From: Glutamicibacter sp. MNS18
Lineage (GTDB): Bacteria; Actinomycetota; Actinomycetes; Actinomycetales; Micrococcaceae
Direction: 5' to 3'
Assembly (NCBI RefSeq): GCF_026107515.2
Contig: NZ_JAPCHW010000002.1
Location: forward strand, 124,001 to 188,000
DNA length: 64,000 bases
Shown here: in pieces, positions 7,173 to 15,731 of the stretch
How the letters are laid out: each line of letters opens with the position of its first letter
How positions within the stretch are numbered: position 1 is the stretch's first letter
Made by a program: the position numbers and the translations under genes
The notes under the pieces: model-generated
The model's database searches: none
Told to the model about the DNA's origin: nothing
The model's input: only the letters and a program-made list of their open reading frames with translations

Positions 7173-8233
7173 TCACCGCCGAACAGCTCAAGGGCGCATT
7201 ACGCACCGCACTGGAGGCCGCCGGTCGCGGCCGACGAGGGGCGAACCCGTTGGTGGGCGCCTGCATCCTGGATGCCGAGGCCCGGGTCATCGCCACCGGA
7301 TTCCACCTGGGTGCCGGGCACCCGCATGCCGAAATCGATGCACTGCGTCGGCTGGGATTGCTCAGCCGGCAGGCCGCCGCCGGGCTGACCATGGTGGTCA
7401 CCCTGGAACCATGCAACCACCAGGGCCGGACCGGCCCGTGCTCGCAGGCGATCGCCGAGGCCGGCATCGGGCATGTGCACTATGCGGTGCGTGATGAAAC
7501 CGCCGCCAGCGGCGGGGCCGACTACCTGCGCTCGGCCGGGGTCACCGTCAGCCATGCCGCGGATGCAGCCAGCTGGGAGCTGAACCACCGCTGGTTCAAG
7601 GCCCAGGCGGAGAACCGCCCGTTCATCACGGTGAAGACCGCCCAGTCACTGGACGGGCGGATCAACGCACCGGACGGAACCAGCCAGTGGATCACCTGTG
7701 ACGCCTCGCGGATCCACGCGCACTCGCTGCGTGCCCAGGTGGATGCGATCGTGGTGGGCACCGGCACCGTGCTGGCCGATGACCCCCGCTTGACGGCCCG
7801 GACCGCGGCCGGGGGACTGCACGAGCACCAGCCGTACCGGATCGTGGCCGGACACCGGCAGCTGCCCGAACAGCTGGCCCTGGCCTATGACGGGAACTGG
7901 GAACAATTGCGCACCCATGACGTGTTCGAGGTGGTGGCGCGCGCCCGGGACCTGGGCTTCGGCCACCTGCTCATCGAGGGCGGGGCCACCCTGGCCAGCG
8001 CCTTCATCGAGGCGGACCTGGCCGACGAGCTGTACTGCTACCAGGCCCCGGTGATCATCGGCGGCGGCACCGCCTCGGTGAACCTGCCCTCGGTCACCAC
8101 CCTTAGCCAAGCCCGGAATTTCCGGCTGGATGCCGCGCAGAACGATGCGGTCAAACGGCTCGGAGTCGACGTGCTGCTGCACCTGGAACCCCTGCCGGTT
8201 CCGGTGGCCAACGGCAGCCACCCGAAGGAGTAG
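7169..8233 (+). CDS. ribD: Bifunctional riboflavin deaminase/reductase RibD
   Basis: Carries out two successive steps of riboflavin synthesis: deamination of the pyrimidine ring and NADPH-dependent reduction of the ribose side chain. The N-terminal deaminase domain (about 1-145) shows HPHAEIDAL with zinc His and catalytic Glu, and TLEPCNHQGRTGPC with the two zinc Cys. The C-terminal reductase domain (about 150-354) has FITVKTAQSLDGRI, VVGTGTVLADDPRLTAR and LIEGGATLASAF. The start overlaps the transporter stop (ATGA). Its 3' end contains the ribosome binding site (GAAGGAG) of ribE. Confidence 0.95.
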   Translation: MITAEQLKGALRTALEAAGRGRRGANPLVGACILDAEARVIATGFHLGAGHPHAEIDALRRLGLLSRQAAAGLTMVVTLEPCNHQGRTGPCSQAIAEAGIGHVHYAVRDETAASGGADYLRSAGVTVSHAADAASWELNHRWFKAQAENRPFITVKTAQSLDGRINAPDGTSQWITCDASRIHAHSLRAQVDAIVVGTGTVLADDPRLTARTAAGGLHEHQPYRIVAGHRQLPEQLALAYDGNWEQLRTHDVFEVVARARDLGFGHLLIEGGATLASAFIEADLADELYCYQAPVIIGGGTASVNLPSVTTLSQARNFRLDAAQNDAVKRLGVDVLLHLEPLPVPVANGSHPKE

Positions 8234-8237
8234 AACC

Positions 8238-8861
8238 ATGTTTACCGGAATCATCAGCGGAACCGGAACCGTGCTGGAGCTGGCCGCCGACCCGCAAACG
8301 GACAGTGCCGTCCTGCACTTGCAGGTCCCCGGACATACCGCGGACTTCGCCCACGGCGGGTCCATCGCCATCAACGGCGTATGCCTTTCGGCCACCGCCA
8401 TCGACGGGGAGCGGATCACCGTGGACGTGATGGGCGAAACGCTGCGCCGCACCAGCACCGGGACACTGCGCCCAGGCCAACGTGTCAACCTCGAGCGTTG
8501 CACCCCGGCCGGTGGACGGCTGGATGGACATGTGGTGCAGGGGCATGTGGATACCGTCGGCAGCGTGCTGCTGCGTGAGGACCACGGCCAGTGGACCACC
8601 TTCCGGATCGGATTGCCTGCCGAATACGCGGCGCTGACCGCGGAAAAGGGATCCATCGCGCTGGACGGGATCTCGCTGACCATCACCGCCGTTTCCCCGG
8701 CCGACGCCCCCGAACACTGGGTGGAAGTGGGCATCATCCCGATCACGCTGCGCGAGACCACCATGGGCGAACGGCAGGTCGGGGACAACATCAACATCGA
8801 GGTCGACGTGCTGGCCAAATACGTGGCACGCCTGACCGCCTTCGGAAAGGCCGCACAATGA
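8238..8861 (+). CDS. ribE: Riboflavin synthase (alpha subunit)
   Basis: Dismutates two lumazine molecules to riboflavin. Two homologous lumazine-binding barrels are visible: MFTGIISGTGTVLEL with GSIAINGVCLSA, and RLDGHVVQGHVDTVGSVL with GSIALDGISLTI. The 207 residues match the family. GAAGGAG lies eight bases before the ATG at 8238. The stop overlaps the ribBA start (ATGA). Called ribE here; the same gene is named ribC in E. coli usage. Confidence 0.96.
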   Translation: MFTGIISGTGTVLELAADPQTDSAVLHLQVPGHTADFAHGGSIAINGVCLSATAIDGERITVDVMGETLRRTSTGTLRPGQRVNLERCTPAGGRLDGHVVQGHVDTVGSVLLREDHGQWTTFRIGLPAEYAALTAEKGSIALDGISLTITAVSPADAPEHWVEVGIIPITLRETTMGERQVGDNINIEVDVLAKYVARLTAFGKAAQ

Positions 8862-10084
8862 GCACCAAGGAATTCGACTCCATTCCGACCGCACTGGCCG
8901 CCATGGCCGCCGGCCGGGCCGTGGTGGTGGTGGACGACGAGGACCGTGAGAACGAGGGCGACATCATCTTCGCCGCCCAATTCGCCACCCCGGAGCTGAT
9001 GGGGTTCACCATCCGCTACTCCTCGGGCGTGATCTGCGTGCCGATGGGCGCGGAACGGGCCGATGAGCTGGGGCTGGCCCCCATGGTGGGCATCAACCAG
9101 GACGCCAAGGGTACCGCGTTCACGGTCTCCTGTGACGCCGCCGAGGGGATCAGCACCGGGATCTCGGCCGCGGACCGCGCGCTGACCGCCCGGCTGCTGG
9201 CCGCGCCGGACACCACCGCCAGGCAGCTCTCCCGCCCCGGCCACATCTTCCCGTTGCGTGCCAACGAGCGCGGGGTGCTGGCCCGCCGTGGGCATACCGA
9301 GGCCGCGGTGGACCTGTGCGTGGGTGCCGGGCTGGAACCTGTGGGTGTGCTGGTGGAGATCGTGCACGATGACGGATCCATGATGCGCCTGGATGACCTG
9401 CGCGGCTTCGCCGCCGAACACGACCTGCCGCTGATCTCCATCGAGGACCTGGCCCGCTGGCGCCGGGTCAACGACGCCATCGAACTGACCGAACCGGTGC
9501 GCCTGCCCACCGCCTTCGGCGAGTTCTCCGCCCGCGGCACGATGGTCGAGGGGCATGAGCACATCGTGCTCTCGCACCCGGGGCTGGACCCGCAGGCCGA
9601 CGGTACGCCGCTGGTGCGCATCCACTCCGAATGCCTCACCGGGGACGTGTTCGGCTCCTACCGCTGCGACTGCGGGGAGCAACTGGACGCGGCGCTGGAG
9701 CAGATCGCCGCCGAGGGCGGACACCTGATCTACGTGCGCGGCCATGAGGGGCGCGGCATCGGGCTGTTGAACAAACTACGGGCCTATTCGCTGCAGGAAA
9801 CCGGGCTGGATACCGCCGATGCCAACGAACACCTGGGTCTGCCGGTGGACTCGCGCGAGTACTACGCGGTGGTCTCGATCCTGCAGAACCTGGGCATCGA
9901 GCGGGTGCGGTTGCTGACGAACAACCCGGACAAGGTCGCCAAGCTTGGCGCGGCGGGCATCGAGGTCACCGAGCGGGTGCCAAGCCACATCGCCCCACGG
10001 GCCGAAAACGAACGCTACCTGCGCACCAAGCAGCAGCGGCTGGGCCACAACCTGCAATTGCCGGATACCAAGACCAGCTTCTGA
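8858..10084 (+). CDS. ribBA: Bifunctional 3,4-dihydroxy-2-butanone-4-phosphate synthase / GTP cyclohydrolase II
   Basis: Supplies both precursors of riboflavin. The N-terminal DHBP synthase domain (about 1-205) has [18 protein letters not shown] with the metal-binding acidic loop and [11 protein letters not shown]. The C-terminal GTP cyclohydrolase II domain (about 210-408) has [20 protein letters not shown] with the three zinc Cys, [10 protein letters not shown] with the catalytic region, and the NNPDKV segment. Both domains look intact. The ATG overlaps the ribE stop. Confidence 0.96.
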   Translation: MSTKEFDSIPTALAAMAAGRAVVVVDDEDRENEGDIIFAAQFATPELMGFTIRYSSGVICVPMGAERADELGLAPMVGINQDAKGTAFTVSCDAAEGISTGISAADRALTARLLAAPDTTARQLSRPGHIFPLRANERGVLARRGHTEAAVDLCVGAGLEPVGVLVEIVHDDGSMMRLDDLRGFAAEHDLPLISIEDLARWRRVNDAIELTEPVRLPTAFGEFSARGTMVEGHEHIVLSHPGLDPQADGTPLVRIHSECLTGDVFGSYRCDCGEQLDAALEQIAAEGGHLIYVRGHEGRGIGLLNKLRAYSLQETGLDTADANEHLGLPVDSREYYAVVSILQNLGIERVRLLTNNPDKVAKLGAAGIEVTERVPSHIAPRAENERYLRTKQQRLGHNLQLPDTKTSF

Positions 10085-10139
10085 CCCCGGTGCCGCCGAA
10101 CACCGACACCACCACATTCCTACTGAAAGCAGAGACGAT

Positions 10140-10616
10140 ATGAGCAAGCACGGAGCACCGACCAATACCGCCGAGGAACTCAAGGCACTGGACCGGAAGA
10201 ACCTGAAGGTCGCGATCCTGGCCGCCAGCTGGCACGAGACGGTCATGAACGGGCTGATCAACGGTGCGCAGCGCGCGGCGAAGGACGCGAACATCGGCAC
10301 CGTGGACCTGGTCCGTGTGCCGGGCTCCTTCGAATTGCCGGTGGCCGCCCGGGTGCTGGCCGAGAAGTACGATGCGGTGATCGCGCTGGGCGTGGTCATC
10401 CGCGGTGGGACGCCGCACTTCGACTACGTCTGCCAGGCTGCCACCATGGGCCTGACACAGGTGAGCTTGGACACCCGCACCCCGATCGGGTTCGGGGTGC
10501 TCACCTGCGACGACGAGGCCCAGGCAGTGGACCGTGCCGGGCTGGAAGGATCAGCGGAGGACAAGGGCTACGAGGCGTTCTCCGCCGCCGTGATGACGGT
10601 TGCCGCCCTGGCCTGA
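10140..10616 (+). CDS. ribH: 6,7-dimethyl-8-ribityllumazine synthase
   Basis: Condenses the RibA- and RibB-derived products into lumazine, the RibE substrate, and usually forms icosahedral or pentameric shells. Motifs: [35 protein letters not shown] (family GxVIRGxTxHF; the base-like His is present) and [13 protein letters not shown]. Length is 158 residues. A CTGAAAGCAG leader precedes the ATG. It is the last gene of the rib operon. Confidence 0.96.
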   Translation: MSKHGAPTNTAEELKALDRKNLKVAILAASWHETVMNGLINGAQRAAKDANIGTVDLVRVPGSFELPVAARVLAEKYDAVIALGVVIRGGTPHFDYVCQAATMGLTQVSLDTRTPIGFGVLTCDDEAQAVDRAGLEGSAEDKGYEAFSAAVMTVAALA

Positions 10617-10649
10617 GCCGACCGGAGAACAGCGGCGAAAATGTCACAT

Positions 10650-10679
10650 TGGGTGCGCCGAAGTGAACCGGCGCACCCA
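10650..10679. repeat. 11-bp perfect inverted repeat over the hisE -35 region
   Basis: TGGGTGCGCCG and CGGCGCACCCA flank an 8-base spacer. On the plus strand the repeat is followed by AAAAA, not T residues, so it is not a good intrinsic terminator for ribH. It covers the -35 position of the hisE promoter, so an operator is the alternative reading. Confidence 0.55.
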
Positions 10680-10692
10680 AAAACGCTAGGCT
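10663..10692 (+). promoter_or_regulatory. Probable leaderless promoter of hisE
   Basis: GTGAAC is followed after 18 bases by TAGGCT (10687-10692), which ends seven bases before the GTG start of hisE. There is no Shine-Dalgarno sequence. polA has a similar GTGAAA-N17-TAGGCT arrangement. Confidence 0.55.
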
Positions 10693-10699
10693 AGATCTC

Positions 10700-10963
10700 G
10701 TGAAAACTTTTGACGAGCTCTTCAGCGAACTGAAGCTCAAGGCCCAAACCCGCCCTGAAGGCTCTCGTACCGTCACTGAACTCGATTCCGGTATCCACGG
10801 CATCGGTAAGAAAGTCGTCGAGGAGGCCGCCGAAGTCTGGATGGCCTGCGAATACGAAAGTGACGAGGCGGCAGCCGAGGAAATCTCGCAGCTCCTCTAC
10901 CACCTCCAGGTGATGATGATCGCCAAGGGACTGGACCTTCCCGATATCTACAAGCATTTGTAG
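10700..10963 (+). CDS. hisE: Phosphoribosyl-ATP pyrophosphatase
   Basis: Second step of histidine synthesis, hydrolysing phosphoribosyl-ATP to phosphoribosyl-AMP. The 87-residue all-helical protein has the MazG-like metal-binding signature [13 protein letters not shown] and the second helix [13 protein letters not shown]. The reading frame begins at a GTG placed seven bases after a TAGGCT box. It precedes hisG, the usual actinobacterial hisE-hisG arrangement, separated by a 136-base structured gap. Confidence 0.95.
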   Translation: MKTFDELFSELKLKAQTRPEGSRTVTELDSGIHGIGKKVVEEAAEVWMACEYESDEAAAEEISQLLYHLQVMMIAKGLDLPDIYKHL

Positions 10964-11079
10964 CCGTCGAGCGGCCACTGCGTGCCCCTAACGGGCCTGC
11001 GGCAGGCAACGCACGACGGCCACAGACATCGGCCAATCCACTTTCCTTGGCGCCGCAGGTGAGCATCCTGCCAGGCGCC
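10963..11079 (+). promoter_or_regulatory. Structured RNA-coding spacer between hisE and hisG
   Basis: Two nested stems lie directly after the hisE stop: GCCGTCG (10963-10969) with CGACGGC (11014-11020), and inside it TGCGT with ACGCA plus GCC with GGC. A second hairpin follows: GGCGCC-GCAGG (11049-11059) with CCTGC-CA-GGCGCC (11067-11079). No U tract follows either one. It may be a leader controlling hisG, an RNA stabiliser or a Rho-type end; no known riboswitch class is recognised. Confidence 0.45.
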
Positions 11080-11099
11080 GGCACAGAAACGAGTTTCAC

Positions 11100-11948
11100 A
11101 TGCTTCGCGTAGCACTACCCAACAAGGGTGCTCTCTCCGAAATTGCCTCGACCATGTTCAAGGAAGCGGGCTACCTCCAGCGCCGCGACAACCGCGAACT
11201 GGTCATCACCGACGCGGACAACAACGTCGAGTTCTTCTACCTGCGCCCGCGCGACATCGCGGTCTATGTCGGACGCGGCATCCTGGATGTGGGTATCACC
11301 GGCCGGGACCTGTACCGGGATGCCGATGTGGACGAGGCGGTCGAGGAGCTGCTACCGCTGGGCATCGGCAAATCGGCCTTCCGATTCGCTGCCCCGGTGG
11401 GAACCTACACCACGGCCGAACAACTGGAGGGCAAGCGCATTGCCACCAGCTACGATGTCCTGCTTGACCACTACCTGAAGGAAGCGGGCATCAACGCCTC
11501 GGTGGTCCGCCTCGACGGCGCCGTGGAATCCTCGGTCCGTCTGGGTGTGGCCGACGCGATCGCCGATGTGGTGGAGACCGGCAACACCATCAAGGCCGCC
11601 GGTATGGAGATCTTCGGTCCGCCGTTGCTGCAATCCGAAGCCGTGTTGCTGGGTCGTACTGCTCATCAACCCGCCGGCCTGGAGGTGTTGATCCGCCGCC
11701 TGTCCGGTGTGCTGGTTGCCCGCCAGTACGTGATGCTGGACTACGACGTGCGCAAGGACCAGGTTGACCAGGCCGCGGCCCTGACTCCCGGATTGGAATC
11801 ACCGACGGTTTCGCCGCTGCAGGATTCGGAGTGGTGTGCGGTACGGGCCATGGTGCTCAAGTCGCAGACCAATAACATCATGGACGAGCTCTACGACCTG
11901 GGTGCCCGTGCGATCCTGGTCAGCCAGATCCACGCCTGCCGCATCTAG
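11100..11948 (+). CDS. hisG: ATP phosphoribosyltransferase, long form
   Basis: First and feedback-inhibited step of histidine synthesis. The N-terminal catalytic region begins MLRVALPNKGALSE and includes GVADAIADVVETGNTIKAAG for PRPP binding. Residues from about 210 onward, including VRKDQVDQAAALTPGLESPT and SQIHACRI, form the C-terminal ACT-like regulatory domain that binds histidine in the long form. The 282-residue length fits the actinobacterial long HisG, so no HisZ partner is needed. The ATG is preceded by AGAAACGAGTTTCAC with little Shine-Dalgarno character. Confidence 0.96.
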   Translation: MLRVALPNKGALSEIASTMFKEAGYLQRRDNRELVITDADNNVEFFYLRPRDIAVYVGRGILDVGITGRDLYRDADVDEAVEELLPLGIGKSAFRFAAPVGTYTTAEQLEGKRIATSYDVLLDHYLKEAGINASVVRLDGAVESSVRLGVADAIADVVETGNTIKAAGMEIFGPPLLQSEAVLLGRTAHQPAGLEVLIRRLSGVLVARQYVMLDYDVRKDQVDQAAALTPGLESPTVSPLQDSEWCAVRAMVLKSQTNNIMDELYDLGARAILVSQIHACRI

Positions 11949-11975
11949 TTTGGGCATACCTCAAAGGAGACAACG

Positions 11976-12746
11976 ATGACCGTTGCAATTCGTGTCATTC
12001 CCTGCCTGGATGTCGACGCCGGACGCGTTGTGAAGGGCATCAACTTCGAAGGGCTGCGTGACGCCGGTGACCCGGTAGAGCTTGCGCGCCGCTATAACGA
12101 GGCCGGTGCCGACGAGATCACCTTCCTTGACGTCACCGCATCCAGCTCGGATCGTGAGACCACCTACGACGTGGTCGGCCGTACCGCTGACGAGGTCTTC
12201 ATCCCGTTGACCGTGGGGGGCGGGGTACGCACCGCCGAAGACGTCGACCGGTTGCTGCGTGCCGGAGCGGATAAGGCCTCGATCAACACCGCGGCGGTCA
12301 GCCGACCGGATGTGATCAACGAGATTACCGAACGCTTCGGTTCCCAGGTGCTGGTGTTGTCCCTGGACGCCCGGCGAACGGATAATCCGGAAATCCCCTC
12401 CGGGTACGAAGTCACCACCCATGGTGGGCGAACAGGTACCGGTACCTGCGCCGTGGCGTGGGCAAAGGAAGCGGCCGAGCGGGGTGTCGGTGAGATCTTG
12501 TTGAACTCGATCGATGCCGATGGAACGCAAGACGGTTTCGACCTGGAAATGATCCGTGCCGTCCGCGCAGAGGTCAGTGTTCCGTTGATTGCCTCCGGGG
12601 GAGCGGGCAAACCCGAGGACTTCCCACCGGCTATCGAGGCGGGGGCCGATGCGGTGCTGGCCGCATCGATCTTCCACTTCGGTCCCGACGACATGATCGC
12701 CACGGTCAAGGACGCGATTCGAGAAGCAGGATTCCCGGTTCGCTAG
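11976..12746 (+). CDS. hisF: Imidazole glycerol phosphate synthase cyclase subunit
   Basis: Works with HisH (not in the window) to make imidazole glycerol phosphate and AICAR. The half-barrel repeats are present: [16 protein letters not shown] with the catalytic Asp, [22 protein letters not shown] with the second catalytic Asp, [11 protein letters not shown] and [13 protein letters not shown]. Length is 256 residues. CAAAGGAGA lies eight bases upstream of the ATG. It converges on the minus-strand PKD gene, with a shared hairpin between them. Confidence 0.96.
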   Translation: MTVAIRVIPCLDVDAGRVVKGINFEGLRDAGDPVELARRYNEAGADEITFLDVTASSSDRETTYDVVGRTADEVFIPLTVGGGVRTAEDVDRLLRAGADKASINTAAVSRPDVINEITERFGSQVLVLSLDARRTDNPEIPSGYEVTTHGGRTGTGTCAVAWAKEAAERGVGEILLNSIDADGTQDGFDLEMIRAVRAEVSVPLIASGGAGKPEDFPPAIEAGADAVLAASIFHFGPDDMIATVKDAIREAGFPVR

Positions 12747-12761
12747 AAGCAATCGTGATTC

Positions 12762-12796
12762 AAGGCGCTGTACCCCGAACAAGGGGTCAGCGCCTT
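12762..12796. terminator. Hairpin between convergent hisF and the PKD gene
   Basis: AAGGCGCTG-T-ACCCC pairs with GGGGT-CAGCGCCTT around the loop GAACAA, giving 14 bp with one bulged base. It lies between convergent genes, so it may stop transcription from both sides, although neither side has a strong U run. Confidence 0.6.
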
Positions 12797-12815
12797 GTCG
12801 ATATTAACGCCGTGG

Positions 12816-13707
12816 TTATTGCCCATCGGGTGCAACCAGTTCCTTTTCGGTGCGCCACACATCAATGGGGACCGCCTCACTGGGTACGGCGGCCTGGCCG
12901 GGGATGGACTGCCATCCTTCGCCGACGATCCTGAATTCCCCACGGTAGAGCGTAGTGAGATTGACTTGGAAGATCCCGGTTTCCGTATACGAATGGCTTG
13001 TCGGGGTTTCGTGGTGGAGCGTGTGGTTCGGTGCCGGTTCGCCGGGGTGATTCAGATTCCGCTTCGTTCCGTCGCCGTAATCCCACATCCATTGAATTGG
13101 GATGGCACGGAGTTCGACAGAAATTCCTTCTATAACTGTGTTGAAGTTCTGTGTCTCGCTTTCCGCCCAAAGGTGCGTGTGACCGTTGCGCAACGAAAAC
13201 TGTTCTGGATCGCTAATAAGTTCTGCGGGTTGGATGGGGAAGCTTCGAAATTGTTCGGGTGTAATACGTATTTCTTCCAGTATCTCGTCGAACGGAACTC
13301 CTGGAGCCGGGTCACCCGGACAACGAGGACCTTGCGAAATAAGCCGACCTTCGTCGTCGCCTTCAACGCCGAAAATTGTCTCTATGAATGGGAAACTCCC
13401 GTCTGCACATCTTTGCGCATCGGGATTAGTTGAGCAATTTTCAAAGATTTCGGGACTGTTACCGCAGGATTCGGAATGCTCTACGCGGTACTTGGGATTA
13501 TTCTGATTTATCTGCCGGTTATTTTCATAGTGCCAACGATCAGGATTGATATTCAATTTGGGACAACGTTTTTTCCTGGCTTTTAATAGCGTCGGGTGAC
13601 ATCTGGCTACCAAATCTGCACTCGATCGGCAACTCTTTAACTTCGTAAGTTTCAATCACGTGGGGAATGATCAAAGACAAGACTCCTATTAGTGCGAAAC
13701 TATTCAT
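12816..13707 (-). CDS. PKD-domain secreted protein, apparently split by a +1 frameshift
   Basis: The long downstream frame (12816 to about 13570) has a PKD-type signature, IQWMWDYGDGTKRN, with HSYTETGIFQVNL after it, as in small secreted actinobacterial PKD proteins. Its own upstream extension to 13655 reads as basic, unlikely sequence. The other frame begins at ATG 13707, overlapping the DUF6318 stop, with a signal-like MNSFALIGVLSLIIPHVI and then a normal-looking segment to SQEK, where it meets an A6 tract (13569-13574 on this strand). Dropping one A joins the two frames into a protein of about 295 residues. Whether this is a real mutation, slippage or a sequencing error cannot be decided here. 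Base composition is AT-richer than the flanks. Confidence 0.62.
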
Positions 13708-14335
13708 TTTCGGAAGTAACAAGTCCCACCACTTCCCATCCATCGTCGAATTCCAACTCGAAGGAGACAACGCGATTGTTTACTGCTTCCCATTCAACTA
13801 CAGGATCGTTTGCATCGAGATAGATGGCCTGCGGTTCAGATGAATATTCGAATATGGCTACTGCTCTATTCTCCGAAGGTTGCAACAAGTCGATTAGTCG
13901 GAATTCATATTCTCCACCTACTTGCCATGCATCGTTCAGGATAGCTGTATCTAGTGGGTCAATGAATCTCTCACCGCAGAGTTCGCACTCACGGCTGGTT
14001 AGTTTCTTCATTTCGCCAGATGTTGTCGTTGCCGTGCTGTAGTTAATGATGTCGAAATAGTGCTCAGCAAAACTCATGGCCCCATTTTTGCTGTTCTCTT
14101 TGGCTAGCTCGGGCATTTCCGGAACTGGAATATTCTCGGCAGGACCTTCCGCAGTCGCTGGCTTCGGAGTTGGTTCCGGGGAGCTCGTGGGGGTAGGGGT
14201 TTCCGGACTGGGACTGGCAGCGGTGGCTGTTACCGAAGGTTCCGGGGCGGGGTCTGCCTGCTGGCAGGAGGCAAGTGCAAGACCGGCAACGGCGGGCAAC
14301 GTCAGGAGACGCAGCTTTCGTAGTCTGTGGGACAT
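13700..14335 (-). CDS. DUF6318-family lipoprotein
   Basis: A 211-residue lipoprotein: basic N-terminus, hydrophobic stretch LTLPAVAGLALASC with lipobox LASC at about residue 24, then a Pro/Thr/Ser/Ala-rich linker to about residue 70. The C-terminal globular domain has SFAEHYFDIINYSTATT and the Cys pair SRECELCGERF, typical of the DUF6318 family of Arthrobacter relatives. GGAGG lies eight bases upstream of the ATG. Its stop overlaps the start of the PKD gene, and the two are probably a secreted-protein pair. The function is unknown. Confidence 0.8.
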   Translation of the reverse strand: MSHRLRKLRLLTLPAVAGLALASCQQADPAPEPSVTATAASPSPETPTPTSSPEPTPKPATAEGPAENIPVPEMPELAKENSKNGAMSFAEHYFDIINYSTATTTSGEMKKLTSRECELCGERFIDPLDTAILNDAWQVGGEYEFRLIDLLQPSENRAVAIFEYSSEPQAIYLDANDPVVEWEAVNNRVVSFELEFDDGWEVVGLVTSENE

Positions 14336-14510
14336 CAGTGAACCTCCGTTGCCGTCGCATGGCGCCTTGATTGAACGTCATCCTAGACCGGAAGAACCGC
14401 GATGGGGAGGGTATGTCGAAAACTGTTGATAACCTGTCGGGACTCCGTTGGTTCCGCAGTTGCACTGGATTTTCGGCACGAGGCCTTAATCCCAGTTATC
14501 AGCCGGTACT

Positions 14511-15152
14511 TTAGAAACCGATTTTGGCCTTTTTCAGCGACTTGATCGATTCGTCGCTGCCCTCGAAGGTTACGAGGGCGCTATCGCCACGCCCTGAGGC
14601 ATGCAGTAGCAGCTCGGCCACCGGGCCGGTGATGGTCACCGGGTTGGCGGCCTTCTTCGCCACACAATGTTCGCCGTTGGGACGGGCGAGGATGACACCT
14701 ACCGGGCTGTGGCGATAGTAGATCCGTGCCCGCTTGGTCAGATCGTGCCATAGCATTTCGGTGTATTCGCGGTCCAGCACACGCGGGGCCCATTGGGTTC
14801 GGGCACGGCGGATGTCCTCGGTGTGGATGAAGAATTCCGACAGGTTTGCCGCCGAGCTGATGCGCTCAATGGAAAATGGCGAGTACTTGCCCGGGCCGGC
14901 GCGGAAACGTCGGACCAGGCCAATGTAATTCTCCGGTTTGCGGGCGTCGTTCGCCAGTTCCTGCAGCCGTGATTCGAGTTTTCCCGAAAGCGGCTTGATC
15001 AGTACTCCTGCACCGAGCGGGGAATTCTCCCGGAGAACCAGATGGGCGGCCAGATGGCGGGCCTGCCATCCTGCACAGAGGGTATCGGCTGAGGGGCCAG
15101 CGGCCAAGAGGGCCTCAGCTAGTGCGAGTCGAGAAGCATGTACCAGGTGCAT
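14511..15152 (-). CDS. TIGR03085 / maleylpyruvate isomerase N-terminal-like (DinB fold) protein
   Basis: A 213-residue protein of the DinB-like four-helix family known in Actinobacteria as TIGR03085. Visible traits are LCAGWQARHLAAHLVLRE (about residues 27-44), with the HxxxH-type metal positions, and the later FFIHTEDIRRA. Relatives are mycothiol-dependent or metal-binding enzymes, but this branch has no assigned reaction. The start chosen is the ATG at 15152, matching the usual family start (MxxVxxxRxALAxALL). Upstream in-frame codons would add an unlikely extension. AGAGGTG abuts the ATG, and TAGGTT lies eight bases before it. Confidence 0.75.
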   Translation of the reverse strand: MHLVHASRLALAEALLAAGPSADTLCAGWQARHLAAHLVLRENSPLGAGVLIKPLSGKLESRLQELANDARKPENYIGLVRRFRAGPGKYSPFSIERISSAANLSEFFIHTEDIRRARTQWAPRVLDREYTEMLWHDLTKRARIYYRHSPVGVILARPNGEHCVAKKAANPVTITGPVAELLLHASGRGDSALVTFEGSDESIKSLKKAKIGF

Positions 15153-15265
15153 CACCTCTGAACCTAGCACGCCTTGTTGCCCGGTGTGGGCCGAACCGCC
15201 CATGTTGCGTTGATTGGTAGGGTTTGCGACTTGTCACACGGGGCTGCGGCGACGTGCCCAGCAAG

Positions 15266-15271
15266 TATGCT
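15266..15271 (+). promoter_or_regulatory. -10 element of the hisI leaderless promoter
   Basis: TATGCT ends seven bases before the hisI ATG at 15279, with TGTGGGG between them. This matches the TAnnnT-N6/7-start pattern of several other genes in the window. Confidence 0.5.
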
Positions 15272-15278
15272 TGTGGGG

Positions 15279-15680
15279 ATGTCTACTTCGAATTCAAGCG
15301 CGGTTCCGGATTCTGAACCAGCGCAGCTTGACCCCGAAATTGCCGCCCGTCTCAAGCGTGATGCGAATGGCTTGTTCGCTGCCATCGTCCAGCAGTTCGA
15401 CACCCTTGAGGTGCTGATGCTCGGCTGGATGGATGACGAGGCGCTGCGTCGTACGCTCACGACCGGACGGGTGACCTTCTATTCGCGTTCGCGCCAGGAG
15501 TACTGGCGCAAGGGCGACACCTCCGGCCATGCCCAATACGTCAAGGGTGCGGCCCTGGACTGCGATGGCGATGCCCTGCTGGTCCGGGTCGACCAGGTCG
15601 GCGCAGCCTGCCATACCGGTGCACCCACCTGCTTCACCGGCCGCGACCTGCCGGTGGTCACCGGGCAGCGCCCGGACTAA
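15279..15680 (+). CDS. hisI: Phosphoribosyl-AMP cyclohydrolase
   Basis: Third step of histidine synthesis. The 133-residue zinc enzyme has [33 protein letters not shown], the acidic magnesium site [14 protein letters not shown] and the zinc Cys pair in ACHTGAPTC. The upstream in-frame extension has no family similarity, so the ATG at 15279 is chosen. It is a single-function HisI, since HisE is a separate gene at 10700. trpE follows after 51 bp. Confidence 0.95.
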   Translation: MSTSNSSAVPDSEPAQLDPEIAARLKRDANGLFAAIVQQFDTLEVLMLGWMDDEALRRTLTTGRVTFYSRSRQEYWRKGDTSGHAQYVKGAALDCDGDALLVRVDQVGAACHTGAPTCFTGRDLPVVTGQRPD

Positions 15681-15731
15681 CATTTGCCCGTCCCCGGTAA
15701 CCAGCGAAATCAACACCTCAAGAAGAAGTCG

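Noticed and set aside
10650-10679. Intrinsic terminator of the rib operon
   Set aside because: The plus strand after the stem is A-rich, not T-rich. A structure-only end is possible, so the element is kept as an inverted repeat.
15681-15731. Trp attenuator or leader peptide ahead of trpE
   Set aside because: The gap is only 51 bases, has no tandem Trp codons and no alternative hairpins.
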